Source of the DNA: Streptomyces sp. yr375
GTDB taxonomy: Bacteria; Actinomycetota; Actinomycetes; Streptomycetales; Streptomycetaceae
Direction: 5' to 3'
Assembly: GCF_900110755.1 (NCBI RefSeq)
Contig: NZ_FOFF01000069.1
Coordinates: forward strand, 1-33,303
Length of the DNA: 33,303 nt
In this document: piece after piece, positions 7,201-14,433 of the stretch
How the letters are laid out: each line of letters starts with the position of its first letter
Position numbering within the stretch: position 1 is the first letter of the stretch
The notes under the pieces: model-generated
Database searches by the model: none
The model's input: only the letters and a program-made list of their open reading frames with translations
Told to the model about the DNA's origin: nothing
Translations under genes and position numbers: made by a program

Positions 7201-7236
7201 AGCAGCCCCACCATGCCGTCGCATGATGGGGCTGCT
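7201..7236 (-). terminator. Very strong hairpin after the DUF397 gene
   Basis: AGCAGCCCCACCATGC (7201-7216) and GCATGATGGGGCTGCT (7221-7236) form a 16-bp stem with a single mismatch and a 4-base loop. It lies 27 bases beyond the stop of the DUF397 gene and upstream of the TIG-protein gene, so it separates the two minus-strand units. Confidence 0.8.
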
Positions 7237-7263
7237 CCGAGCCGGTGCGGGTCGGCCGAGTGC

Positions 7264-7473
7264 TCAGACGGTGCCGAACTCACCCGTCTTGACGCCCGTC
7301 ACGAACGAGGTGAACGCGACGGCGGGGAGCTCCAGAACCGGACCGGCCGGGTTCTTGAAGTCACGCACGGGGACCATGCCGTGCGAGACGGTCAGGTTGG
7401 CGGCGACCTCGACGCAGGCGCCACCGTTGTCGCTGTACGAGGACTTGAACCAACGCGGGGATTCGGTCGTCAC
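7264..7473 (-). CDS. DUF397 domain protein
   Basis: The 69-residue protein reads PRWFKSSYSDNGGACVEVA, then VPVRDFKNPAGPVLELPAVAF, the complete signature of DUF397 (W-x-K-S-S-x-S, N-x-x-x-C-V-E-V-A, V-x-V-R-D-S/F-K). These small proteins are almost always encoded directly after an XRE-family regulator (the BldB/WhiJ-type pairing in Streptomyces), which they are thought to modulate. The GTG start overlaps the last codons of such a regulator by four bases (GTGA), as expected for translational coupling, but the regulator itself is broken. The protein therefore may be an orphan. Confidence 0.92.
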   Translation of the reverse strand: MTTESPRWFKSSYSDNGGACVEVAANLTVSHGMVPVRDFKNPAGPVLELPAVAFTSFVTGVKTGEFGTV

Positions 7474-7807
7474 GGGGTGCCCTTTCGTACCTCGTTGATC
7501 AAGGGCACGGGTGCCGCCTGTGACAGCGCTTCGGCCTGTAGCTGATGGCAGGCCGTCAGCATGGGCAACACGGACACGCTTTCGCGGTCCAGGTGCCCCT
7601 GTGCCTGAGACTCGGCCCGCTCGAACGCATCGCCCGTCCCTAACGCCTTGTCAGCACTGCGCGCGAACGCAACGTTGGAGATTTGCGACCGGTTTCAACC
7701 GACGAGAGATGCGTGCCGGAATGGCCCATCTGTTCGCCCAGGGCCTCTTGTGCCATGCCGAGCGCCTCGCGTGCGGAGCGCGGGCGTGCGCCGAAGGCGG
7801 CCTCCAT
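7470..7807 (-). pseudogene. Decayed XRE-family regulator paired with DUF397
   Basis: An ATG at 7807 opens a 55-codon minus-strand frame containing EALGEQMGHSGTHLSSVETGRKSPTL, the second half of an XRE helix-turn-helix, which ends at a TAG. Shifting frame at that point continues FARSADKALGTGDAFERAE and later HQLQAEALSQAAPVPLINEV, the expected follow-on and the expected C-terminus, ending in a TGA that overlaps the DUF397 start. Most of the roughly 150-residue DUF5753-like sensor domain between them is missing, as are the first helices. So there is a frameshift and an internal deletion. The gene is very probably dead. Confidence 0.75.
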
Positions 7808-7882
7808 CAGAGGGCCCTGCTTCTTCGGCGACTTCCAGGCGACTTCGGGCGGTTTCCAGGCGGCTTCCTGAAGGGCACGCTG

Positions 7883-7914
7883 GTTTGCCTAATCAGAGTA
7901 GGTAAACGCATAAT
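7883..7914 (+). promoter_or_regulatory. TetR promoter overlapped by its own operator
   Basis: GTTTGCCTA-N7-TAGGTAAAC (7883-7907) is an inverted repeat with 8 of 9 arm positions matching. TTGCCT (7886-7891) and CATAAT (7909-7914) are separated by exactly 17 bases and resemble a housekeeping-type promoter; the -35 element lies inside the operator. This arrangement predicts autorepression of the TetR gene. Both readings are by eye. Confidence 0.6.
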
Positions 7915-7953
7915 CATCTACCGTAGAACTTGAAGGTGATTCGGAGGATGGTT

Positions 7954-8526
7954 ATGGCTCGGGTAGGACTGACCGCGGAGCGCCTGGTTCGGGCGGGGGC
8001 GGAGTTGGCCGACGAGATCGGGTTCGAGCAGGCGACCCCCGCGGAGCTCGCCCGGCGGTTCGGTGTCAAGACCGCGAGTCTGTACTCGCATCTGGCGAGC
8101 GCCCATGACCTGAAGACCAAGATCGCCCTGTTGGCCCTGGAGGAACTCGCCGACCGCGTATCCGCCGCGGTGGCCGGGCGGGCCGGTAAAGACGCCCTGG
8201 TCGCCTTCGCGAACGCCTACCGCGACTACGCCCTCGAGCACCCGGGCCGCTTCGCCGCCGCCCGGTTCCGGCTCGACCCGCAGACGGCGGCCGCCAGTGC
8301 CGGGGTCCGGCACGCTCAGATGACGCGCGCGATCCTGCGCGGCTACGACCTGGCCGAACCGCACCAGACGCACGCGGTGCGGCTGTTGGGAAGCGTCTTC
8401 AGCGGCTACGTCGGCCTGGAGACCGCCGGAGGCTTCAGCCACAGCGCCCCCGACGCACAGGAAAGCTGGACCGAGATCCTCAACGCGCTCGACACCCTGC
8501 TGACCAACTGGCCCACCACCACCTGA
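7954..8526 (+). CDS. TetR family transcriptional regulator (WHG-type C-terminal domain)
   Basis: Start ATG at 7954 is preferred because CGGAGG stands a few bases upstream; ATG 7948 and TTG 7930 are in frame but poorly spaced. The 190-residue protein has the TetR helix-turn-helix (LVRAGAELADEIGFEQATPAELARRFGVKTASLYSHLASAHDL) within residues 8-55. The C-terminal part (FANAYRDYALEHPGRFAAARF; VRLLGSVFSGYVGLETAGGF) matches the WHG-domain ligand-binding type. The next gene, 64 bases on and on the same strand, is an SGNH hydrolase that is the likely target along with the regulator itself. Confidence 0.88.
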   Translation: MARVGLTAERLVRAGAELADEIGFEQATPAELARRFGVKTASLYSHLASAHDLKTKIALLALEELADRVSAAVAGRAGKDALVAFANAYRDYALEHPGRFAAARFRLDPQTAAASAGVRHAQMTRAILRGYDLAEPHQTHAVRLLGSVFSGYVGLETAGGFSHSAPDAQESWTEILNALDTLLTNWPTTT

Positions 8527-8590
8527 CCAACCCTCCCGGCCACACCCGCCCCCCCTGCCAGTCGCCCTCCTGATCAAGGAGACCGAGGAC

Positions 8591-9952
8591 ATGCCCACCG
8601 AGCCCGACTGGACCACCACCCCCATCACCGCTGACCTCCTGCGCGGCGCCCTCGACCTGGAACACACCGAACGCGGCGTACTGCCGCACCGGTTGCCCGC
8701 GTGCGCCCGCCGGCAGATACCCGACGGCCAACTGGCGATGGCGGAGTCGCAGCCCTCCGGCGTGCGACTGGTCTTCCGCACCGCGGCCACCGCCGTCGAG
8801 TTGGACGTCGTGGCCACCAAGCGGGCCTATGCCGGAGCGCCGCCACGCTCCGACGGGGTGTACGAGCTTCTCGTCGACGGACGGCTCACGGGCCGGGCCG
8901 GGGTGCCGGACGGCGACGTACTCACCATCGACATGGCCGCCGGGACCGCGGAAACGCGTCCCGGGCCGGTGCGGACCCTGCGGTTCACCGGCCTGTCCGG
9001 CGACGAGAAGGACGTCGAGATCTGGCTGCCGCACGACGAGACCACCCGCCTGGTCACCCTGCGCACCAACGCCCCCGTCCGGAACGCGCCGCCCCACGGC
9101 CGCAAGGTCTGGCTGCACCACGGCAGTTCGATCAGTCAGGGCTCCAACGCCACCGCCCCGACCGGGACTTGGCCCGCCGTGGCCGCGGCCCTGGGCAAGG
9201 TGGAGCTGGTGAACCTGGGATTCGGCGGCAGCGCCCTGCTCGACCCGTTCACCGCCCGCGCGATCCGCGACGCCCCTGCCGACCTGATCAGCCTCAAGAT
9301 CGGCATCAACGTCGTCAACGCAGACCTGATGCGGCTGCGCGCGTTCGGCCCGGCCGTCCACGGCTTCCTCGACACCATCCGTGACGGACACCCCACGACC
9401 CCTCTCCTGGTCGTATCCCCCCTCTACTGCCCCATCCACGAGAACACCCCCGGGCCCACCGCCCCGGACTTCAGCGCGCTGAGCGAGGGACGGGTGCGGT
9501 TCATGAGCACCGGCGGCACTGGCAGCACCGGCGATCCCGCCCAGACCGCCGCCGGGAAACTGACCCTCACCTTGATCCGGGACGAACTCACCCGCATCGT
9601 CCACCGGCGCGCCGCCACCGACCCGAACCTGCACTACCTCGACGGCCTCGCCCTCTACGGCAAGACCGACCACGCGAAATGGCCGCTGCCCGACGAACTC
9701 CACCCGGACCCGGCCACCCACCACCACATCGGCGAACGCTTCGCCCACCTCGCCTTCGGCAACGGCGGCCCGTTCACCCTGGCTGACGCCCAGACTGATC
9801 ACGGTGACGGGACGGTCACTGTTGGGTGCGGGAACTCCGTTGGGAATCCGGCCCGTTGGGATCGAGTGCCGTTCGGATCCGGTCGAGCCACTCCGTGCCC
9901 AGTCGGCGGCCGTCCGGGAGTTGGTCGTGCCGGTCCCAGCGCCAGGCCGTGA
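8591..9952 (+). CDS. SGNH/GDSL-type hydrolase with SsfX3-like N-terminal domain
   Basis: The first 165 residues form a beta-rich domain (VRLVFRTAATAVELDV; YELLVDGRLTGRAG) of the kind seen N-terminal to SsfX3-like esterases/acyltransferases. The catalytic domain follows: block I HHGSSISQGSN with nucleophile Ser about 179, block II NLGFGGSALLD, block III KIGINVVN, and block V DELHPD with Asp/His about 367/370. Predicted activity is hydrolysis or transfer of an acyl ester. AAGGAG precedes the ATG. Homologous domains usually stop soon after HIGERFAHLAFGNGGPF (about 9774); the remaining residues are antisense to the kinase gene and look non-native, so the frame has probably lost its original stop. 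Confidence 0.85.
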   Translation: MPTEPDWTTTPITADLLRGALDLEHTERGVLPHRLPACARRQIPDGQLAMAESQPSGVRLVFRTAATAVELDVVATKRAYAGAPPRSDGVYELLVDGRLTGRAGVPDGDVLTIDMAAGTAETRPGPVRTLRFTGLSGDEKDVEIWLPHDETTRLVTLRTNAPVRNAPPHGRKVWLHHGSSISQGSNATAPTGTWPAVAAALGKVELVNLGFGGSALLDPFTARAIRDAPADLISLKIGINVVNADLMRLRAFGPAVHGFLDTIRDGHPTTPLLVVSPLYCPIHENTPGPTAPDFSALSEGRVRFMSTGGTGSTGDPAQTAAGKLTLTLIRDELTRIVHRRAATDPNLHYLDGLALYGKTDHAKWPLPDELHPDPATHHHIGERFAHLAFGNGGPFTLADAQTDHGDGTVTVGCGNSVGNPARWDRVPFGSGRATPCPVGGRPGVGRAGPSARP

Positions 9953-10685
9953 TCATCGCCAGGACGAGGATCCGGCACTCGCGCAACAGGTCTCGGTCGA
10001 CGCCCGGATAGTGCTCGCCGACTTCCTCGGCCGCGTGGGCGAGGTCGAACTCGACGGGCCCACGGCAGCATGTCTCGAGGTCGATGAACAGCGGCCCGTT
10101 CTTCGTGGTGAGCAGGTTGCCCGGGTGGGGTTCGCCGTGCAGCAGTTGCTCGGGGGCGGCGCGCTCGCCGATCGCGCGTCTCAGGTTGCGCAGCGTCTCG
10201 CCGAGCAGTTCCCGGTCGGCGTCGGCGAGTGCCGGAGTGCGGTCGCGGTGCGCCACGAGTCGCTGCGCCTGCTCGACCCGGTCCGTGAAGTGCGGTGTCG
10301 GGACGTCGAGTTGGCGCATGCCGGCATGCAGTCGATGGAGCGCGTCGGCGTAGTCGGCCGGTGGGATCTCGCGATGCGTCACGGGGCCGTAGTAGGTCCA
10401 CAGCGTGACCACGAAGCCGTCACGTTCATGGACGCGTGGCTCCACCCGGGGGTCGAGAGCGGCCACCGGGCACCCGGACGCGGAGAGCCGCTGGGCAAGG
10501 TCGACCTCGAACCGCGCGACCTGATCCGCCGTAGGTGCCACCCGGGCGAGGACCTCACAGGGCAGCAGCCGCAGAGTGAGCTTGTTCGAGTCGTGGAGAA
10601 CGATCGCGTCGTCCGCCGCCAGACCGAGCGACGAGGCGGTCCACATGGCCGCGGCCACCGCACGCCTGACCTCTGATGCCTGCAT
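9816..10685 (-). CDS. Aminoglycoside phosphotransferase (APH) family kinase-like protein
   Basis: From the ATG at 10685, preceded by GGAGAGGAG, the protein has 289 residues. The N-lobe contains IVLHDSNKLTLRLLPCEVLARV; the catalytic loop is LLHGEPHPGNLL (about residue 181), with Glu in place of the Asp found in most APH enzymes (HGDxHxxN), followed by the metal-binding FIDLETCCRGPVEFDLAH (about residue 200). The family phosphorylates small alcohols such as antibiotics, choline or sugars. The Asp-to-Glu change in the catalytic loop is seen in some family members and leaves activity uncertain. It lies convergent to the SGNH hydrolase and shares 137 bp with its 3' end. Confidence 0.85.
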   Translation of the reverse strand: MQASEVRRAVAAAMWTASSLGLAADDAIVLHDSNKLTLRLLPCEVLARVAPTADQVARFEVDLAQRLSASGCPVAALDPRVEPRVHERDGFVVTLWTYYGPVTHREIPPADYADALHRLHAGMRQLDVPTPHFTDRVEQAQRLVAHRDRTPALADADRELLGETLRNLRRAIGERAAPEQLLHGEPHPGNLLTTKNGPLFIDLETCCRGPVEFDLAHAAEEVGEHYPGVDRDLLRECRILVLAMITAWRWDRHDQLPDGRRLGTEWLDRIRTALDPNGPDSQRSSRTQQ

Positions 10686-10719
10686 CGGCACCTGCTCCTC
10701 TCCCCTGCGCACGTACCGG

Positions 10720-12375
10720 TCAGGGTGTCAGGTCGGACTCGTTAACGGTCGCCAACGCCCCGTCCCCCCGGGCCTGTTCCAGTCGCAGCCGGGCCGAACG
10801 GCCTTGCAGGGTCAGGGACATGAGCTGGTTGCCGAACCACGGGCCGCCTGTGCGACGCCAGTTGACCGGCGGGCGCGGGCAGTGGCCGTGCCGGCGGAAG
10901 CGGCGGCCGAGCGCACGGGCCAGGGCGCTCCAGCCGAAGCGGAAGCCCACCTTTATCGACAGGGGGATGGAGTTGTGGACGGGGGAGCAGGTGAGCTGGA
11001 ACACCCGCGCGTCCGGCCCGGCCGCCCCGCCGCCCCCTGTTGCTTCGGGCCAGCGGGCCTCCGCCACGTACGCGTGGTGTACGTCCCCGGAGAGGACGAG
11101 GACGGTCGCCGGGGCCCGCGCCCCCGTCCCCGCCTCGGCGATCAGCGCCGCCAGCGCGGTGAAGGAGGTCGGGAAGGCCGCCCAGTGCTCCAGGTCCGCC
11201 GCCCGCCGCAGCTTCTCCCCGAACCGGGCCCAGCGCACCCCGCGTTCACCCCGGCACAGGGCCGCGTCCCACTCCTCGGCGTCGTGCACCAGGTGCGGCA
11301 GCAGCCAGGGCAGGGAGGTGCCGATCAGGAGGTGGTCGTAGGAGCCGGGGCCGTCGAGGACCTGCTCGCGCAGCCACGCCGCCTCGCCGCGGGTGAGCAT
11401 CGCGCGCTCGTCCTCCGCCAGGACCCGCGCGGCCCGGGTGTCGACCATCAGCAGCCGCACCCGCCCGAAGTCCCGCCGGTAGCTCCACCGTACGGACGCC
11501 GGGTCGGCGTCGGCGCGGCCGGCGAAGGCGCGCAGCACGTCGGTGCCGTCGGGGACGGCGCGTACGGCGGCGTAGACCGGGTCGGCGGCCAGCTCGGCCG
11601 GGGCGAGGTTGCCGAGGTGCTGGTGCACCCAGTACGACATCAGGCCGCTCAGCAGCCGCTCACTCCACCAGGGCGTGGCCCGCATGTCGGCCAGCCAGGC
11701 GGCGGAGGTGTTCCAGTCGTCGGCGATGTCGTGATCGTCGAAGACCATGCAACTCGGCACCGTGGACAGCAGCCAGCGCACCTCGGGGTCGAGCCAGGAC
11801 TCGTAGTACAGCCAGGTGTACTCCTCGAAGTCCGCGACCTCGGCGCCCGGCGGATCCGCGAGGCCGCGGCGCGCGCCGATCCGCTCACGGGTCGCGTCGG
11901 ACACCTCGTCGGCGTACACCTGGTCGCCCAACAGCAGGAGTACGTCGGGCCGTTCGCGTCCCGGGTCGGCGGCGAGGCGGGCGGCCAGGCTGTCCAGGGC
12001 GTCGGGGCCCACGGGGTCGTGCGCGTCGGCCGCGGGCGCCGCCCACCGGCAGGAGCCGAACGACACCCGCACCGCGTGGCCGTCGGCCTCGACGGCGGGG
12101 GCGTGGATCTCGGAGGGCGGGAAAGGCGAGTCGGGCAGCGGCCACACGAGGGTGCCGTCGAGGAGGACCTCGTACGCCGTCGCCGTACCCGCCGTCAGGC
12201 CGGTCACCGGGACCAGGGCGTAGTGATGGCCCGCCACCTGGAAGGTGCGGGCCGTGCCGCCGGCGCCGTCCGCGCAGCGCACCTCGGCGGCGCACGGACG
12301 GCTCGCCTCGACCCAGACGGTCGCGGACGAGCCGTCGGCGTACCTCAGCAGTGGTCCCAGCCGCAGTCCGGCCAC
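10720..12375 (-). CDS. PhoD-like metallophosphatase
   Basis: A GTG at 12375 is chosen because GGAGGAGGG lies seven bases upstream and the protein then begins VAGLRLGPLLRY as in relatives; an ATG at 12423 would add 16 residues. Of 551 residues, 1-95 are the fibronectin-like N-terminal domain (SATVWVEASRPCAAEVRC). The phosphatase domain shows VSFGSCRW (about 105), LLLLGDQVYADE (about 148), VFDDHDIADDW (about 212) and VLVLSGDVHHAYVAEA (about 430), the metal-binding set of PhoD-like enzymes. No signal peptide is present, so unlike classical Tat-exported PhoD this one is probably cytosolic. The substrate is likely a phosphomonoester or diester. Confidence 0.9.
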   Translation of the reverse strand: MAGLRLGPLLRYADGSSATVWVEASRPCAAEVRCADGAGGTARTFQVAGHHYALVPVTGLTAGTATAYEVLLDGTLVWPLPDSPFPPSEIHAPAVEADGHAVRVSFGSCRWAAPAADAHDPVGPDALDSLAARLAADPGRERPDVLLLLGDQVYADEVSDATRERIGARRGLADPPGAEVADFEEYTWLYYESWLDPEVRWLLSTVPSCMVFDDHDIADDWNTSAAWLADMRATPWWSERLLSGLMSYWVHQHLGNLAPAELAADPVYAAVRAVPDGTDVLRAFAGRADADPASVRWSYRRDFGRVRLLMVDTRAARVLAEDERAMLTRGEAAWLREQVLDGPGSYDHLLIGTSLPWLLPHLVHDAEEWDAALCRGERGVRWARFGEKLRRAADLEHWAAFPTSFTALAALIAEAGTGARAPATVLVLSGDVHHAYVAEARWPEATGGGGAAGPDARVFQLTCSPVHNSIPLSIKVGFRFGWSALARALGRRFRRHGHCPRPPVNWRRTGGPWFGNQLMSLTLQGRSARLRLEQARGDGALATVNESDLTP

Positions 12376-12399
12376 CCGATCGCCCTCCTCCGTCGCCCC

Positions 12400-12538
12400 G
12401 TACGGTACGGCCAGTACGGCCATTACGGACGGTACGGAACGACGGAGGCCCGCGGCGAGTGCCCTGCGGTCACGGATCGATCAGATCAGCGGCCGGATCG
12501 ATCGGCGGCCGGATCGATCGGCGGCCGGATCGATCAGC
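12400..12538. repeat. Intergenic repeats: TACGG cluster and 16-bp GATC-rich tandem repeat
   Basis: Upstream of the PhoD-like gene, 12400-12447 holds six TACGG/TACGGCC units in loose tandem. Then CGGCCGGATCGATCGG occurs at 12490-12505 and 12506-12521 with a third copy (last bases AG) at 12522-12537, preceded by a partial CGGATCGATCA. The last copy runs into the stop codon of the nuclease gene. The TACGG cluster may be part of the phosphatase promoter. The array is GATC-rich and self-complementary, so it may also fold as a terminator. Confidence 0.6.
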
Positions 12539-13178
12539 AGTTGGCCAGGTAGCTCGTCAGCGCGCTCTTCTCGGCGGAGTCGACCGAGAGGTCGTAGTAG
12601 TACTTCACCTGGACCCAGGCGCGGACGTAGGTGCATTGGTACGAGGTGAGCGACGGCATCCACTCGGCCGGGTCCTGGTCGCTCTTCTGCTGGTTCACGT
12701 TGTCCGTGACGGCGATGAGCTGCGGGCGGGTCACGTCGTTGGCGAAGGCCTGGCGCTGGGCGGTCGTCCAGGCGCTGGCGCCCGAGTCCCAGGCCTCGGC
12801 GAGCGGGACCAGGTGGTCGATGTCGAGGTCGGAGGCGGCGGTCCAGGTGGCGCCGTCGTACGGGGAGTACCAGCTTCCGCTGGTGGCCGTGCAGGCGGAG
12901 TTGGTGACGACGTTCGTACCGTCCCGCTTGAGGATGTACTCACGGGTGTTGCAGGTGCCGCTGATGGTGATCCAGGTGGGGAACAGGTCGCGTTGGTAGC
13001 CGGTGCGGTTCTCGGTCGCCACGGTGAGCGAGGCGAGGTAGGTGCGGGCGGTCGCGGCGCTGACCGGGGTGGGGAGAGCGGCGGAGGCGGTGGGGGCGGT
13101 GAACAGCGCGGCCGAGGCTATGAGGCCGGTGAGGGCGGCGACTATGCTCAGCCGTCCACGCGCGTAGAACTTCGACAT
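12534..13178 (-). CDS. Secreted HNH family endonuclease (DUF1524-type)
   Basis: From the ATG at 13178 the protein has 214 residues; upstream in-frame starts would add a Pro-rich stretch unlike coding sequence. Residues 1-33 are a signal peptide (basic start, SIVAALTGLIASAALF core, TASA cleavage). The mature domain contains DIDHLVPLAEAWDSGASAW (about residues 117-136), the histidine-metal core of this HNH group, and TRPQLIAVTDNVNQQKSDQD, whose N-x-x-K-x-D-x-D-P-x-x-W closes the site. Four cysteines (SGTCNTREYI, NSACTAT, YQCTYV, C-terminal ANC) probably form disulfides. The role is extracellular DNA degradation, for nutrition or competition. Confidence 0.9.
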   Translation of the reverse strand: MSKFYARGRLSIVAALTGLIASAALFTAPTASAALPTPVSAATARTYLASLTVATENRTGYQRDLFPTWITISGTCNTREYILKRDGTNVVTNSACTATSGSWYSPYDGATWTAASDLDIDHLVPLAEAWDSGASAWTTAQRQAFANDVTRPQLIAVTDNVNQQKSDQDPAEWMPSLTSYQCTYVRAWVQVKYYYDLSVDSAEKSALTSYLANC

Positions 13179-13321
13179 GCGAACTCCATGGGGTGGTGGG
13201 GGTGTCGGAGCGCGAGCGTTGGGGTGTGGGCGTTGCGATGCGGCGGGCGTTGGAATGCTCGCGGTGCCGCATTGCGGGGAAGTGTGCGCCGGGTAAGAAG
13301 CTAGTGACGCGCGCATGACAC

Positions 13322-13381
13322 GACAAGGTCTGCGGCAGGGTTCGTGGCGAGGTTTGCGACAAGGTTCATGACAAGGTTTAC
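13322..13381 (+). repeat. Five tandem 12-bp repeats upstream of the Mn riboswitch
   Basis: GACAAGGTCTGC, GGCAGGGTTCGT, GGCGAGGTTTGC, GACAAGGTTCAT and GACAAGGTTTAC are exactly in register with a 12-bp period. The array ends 35 bases before the riboswitch aptamer and just before a possible -10 (TACACT, 13397-13402), with no clear -35. It may hold a factor on one face of the helix, since 12 bp is close to one turn. Confidence 0.7.
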
Positions 13382-13410
13382 GGCGGAACGATCTCGTACA
13401 CTGGGGAGCG

Positions 13411-13522
13411 CAGAAGGGGAGTAGCTCTTCGCCGGACCGTCGACATACTGCTCAGCTCGTCTGAGCCGGCGCCCGGAGGCGGACCCGTTGTGGCGGGTCG
13501 GCCAGCGAGACCTTCGGCAAGC
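13411..13522 (+). ncRNA. yybP-ykoY manganese riboswitch
   Basis: The aptamer shows the conserved 5' loop GGGGAGTAGC (13416-13425) and the 3' loop CGAGACCTT (13506-13514). GAAGG at 13413-13417 pairs with CCTTC at 13511-13515 to close P1. Between them are paired arms such as GCTCAG/CTGAGC and GACCCG/CGGGTC. This is the pattern of the yybP-ykoY class, which senses Mn2+. It lies directly upstream of a TMEM165/GDT1 gene, a known partner class. Downstream, GCACATCCGTGCC and GGCGCGGATG...TGTGC (13526-13560) can form a second hairpin, a candidate expression platform that could be a terminator or could sequester the ribosome site. Confidence 0.82.
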
Positions 13523-13631
13523 AGTGCACATCCGTGCCGTACGGCGCGGATGACGTGTGCTGCCGTGCCGAGGTGTCTGTTCTGAAGGGTCGGGACTCTC
13601 GGTGGGGCGGCCCCCGACCGATAGAGGAACC

Positions 13632-14213
13632 TTGATCAGCATCACCGTGACGGCGGTCGTCTTCGGCGTCGTCTTCCTGGCCGAGCTGCCCGACAAGACC
13701 GCGCTCGCCGGCCTCGTCCTCGGCACCCGCTACCGCGCCTCGTACGTCTTCGCCGGCGTCGCCGCCGCCTTCGCGCTGCATGTCGCGCTGGCCGTCGCGG
13801 CGGGCAGCGTGCTGACCCTGCTCCCGCAGCAACTCGTACAGGCGCTGACGGGCGTGCTGTTCCTGGGCGGCGCGGCGGTGCTGCTGCTGAAGAAGGGCGA
13901 CGGCGAGGAGGAGGTCCGGCGGCCCGAGGACCAGTCCTTCTGGAAGGTCGCGGGCGCGGGCTTCATGCTGATCCTGGTCGCCGAGTTCGGCGACCTCACG
14001 CAGATCATGACCGCCAACCTCGCCGCCCGCTACGACGACCCGCTCTCCGTCGGCCTCGGCGCGGTGCTCGCGCTGTGGACGGTCGCCGGTCTCGGCATCG
14101 TCGGCGGAAAGGCACTGATGAAGCGGGTGCCGCTGACGCTGATCACCCGGATCGCGGCGCTGCTGATGCTGGCGCTCGGCGTGTGGAGCCTGTGGGAGGC
14201 GATCGCGGGCTGA
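13632..14213 (+). CDS. TMEM165/GDT1 (UPF0016) family transporter, probable Mn2+ exporter
   Basis: A TTG at 13632 is the likely start, with AGAGGA five bases upstream and no better in-frame codon. The 193-residue protein has six membrane helices in two repeats and two copies of the family signature E-x-G-D-x-T: FLAELPDKTALAGLVLGTRY (Glu18, with Pro in place of Gly) and VAEFGDLTQIMTANLAARY (Glu118). Bacterial relatives export Mn2+ (MneA type), and eukaryotic TMEM165 moves Mn2+/Ca2+ and H+. The manganese riboswitch in its leader makes Mn2+ efflux the most likely role. It is transcribed alone. Confidence 0.9.
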   Translation: MISITVTAVVFGVVFLAELPDKTALAGLVLGTRYRASYVFAGVAAAFALHVALAVAAGSVLTLLPQQLVQALTGVLFLGGAAVLLLKKGDGEEEVRRPEDQSFWKVAGAGFMLILVAEFGDLTQIMTANLAARYDDPLSVGLGAVLALWTVAGLGIVGGKALMKRVPLTLITRIAALLMLALGVWSLWEAIAG

Positions 14214-14221
14214 GGGCGGGC

Positions 14222-14273
14222 GGGCTTGAAAGACGGGCTTGAGGGACAGGGGTGAGGGGCAGGCTTGAGGGGC
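14222..14273 (+). repeat. Four tandem 13-bp repeats after the transporter gene
   Basis: GGGCTTGAAAGAC, GGGCTTGAGGGAC, AGGGGTGAGGGGC and AGGCTTGAGGGGC follow one another in a 13-bp register starting 9 bases past the stop codon. No hairpin is evident. The rest of the gap to the next gene (14274-14433) holds no recognised element apart from a locally AT-rich patch at 14341-14363 that could be its promoter. Confidence 0.5.
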
Positions 14274-14433
14274 CGGCCGAGCTGAACGCGCGGTGAACGG
14301 TTGCCGGAGGTTTCCGGCGGGAGTGGCGGTGGGGCCCGAACATTTTGTACCGTGAGAAAACAAAGTGGCTCCCGCTCGTTTTCCCTGACCGGCGGGCGGG
14401 GCCACCTTGTTCTCTCTCCACCTGGAGCTGCTG

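Noticed and set aside
7511..7933. Plus-strand 140-codon frame
   Set aside because: It lies antisense to the XRE remnant, whose minus-strand reading gives recognisable family motifs.
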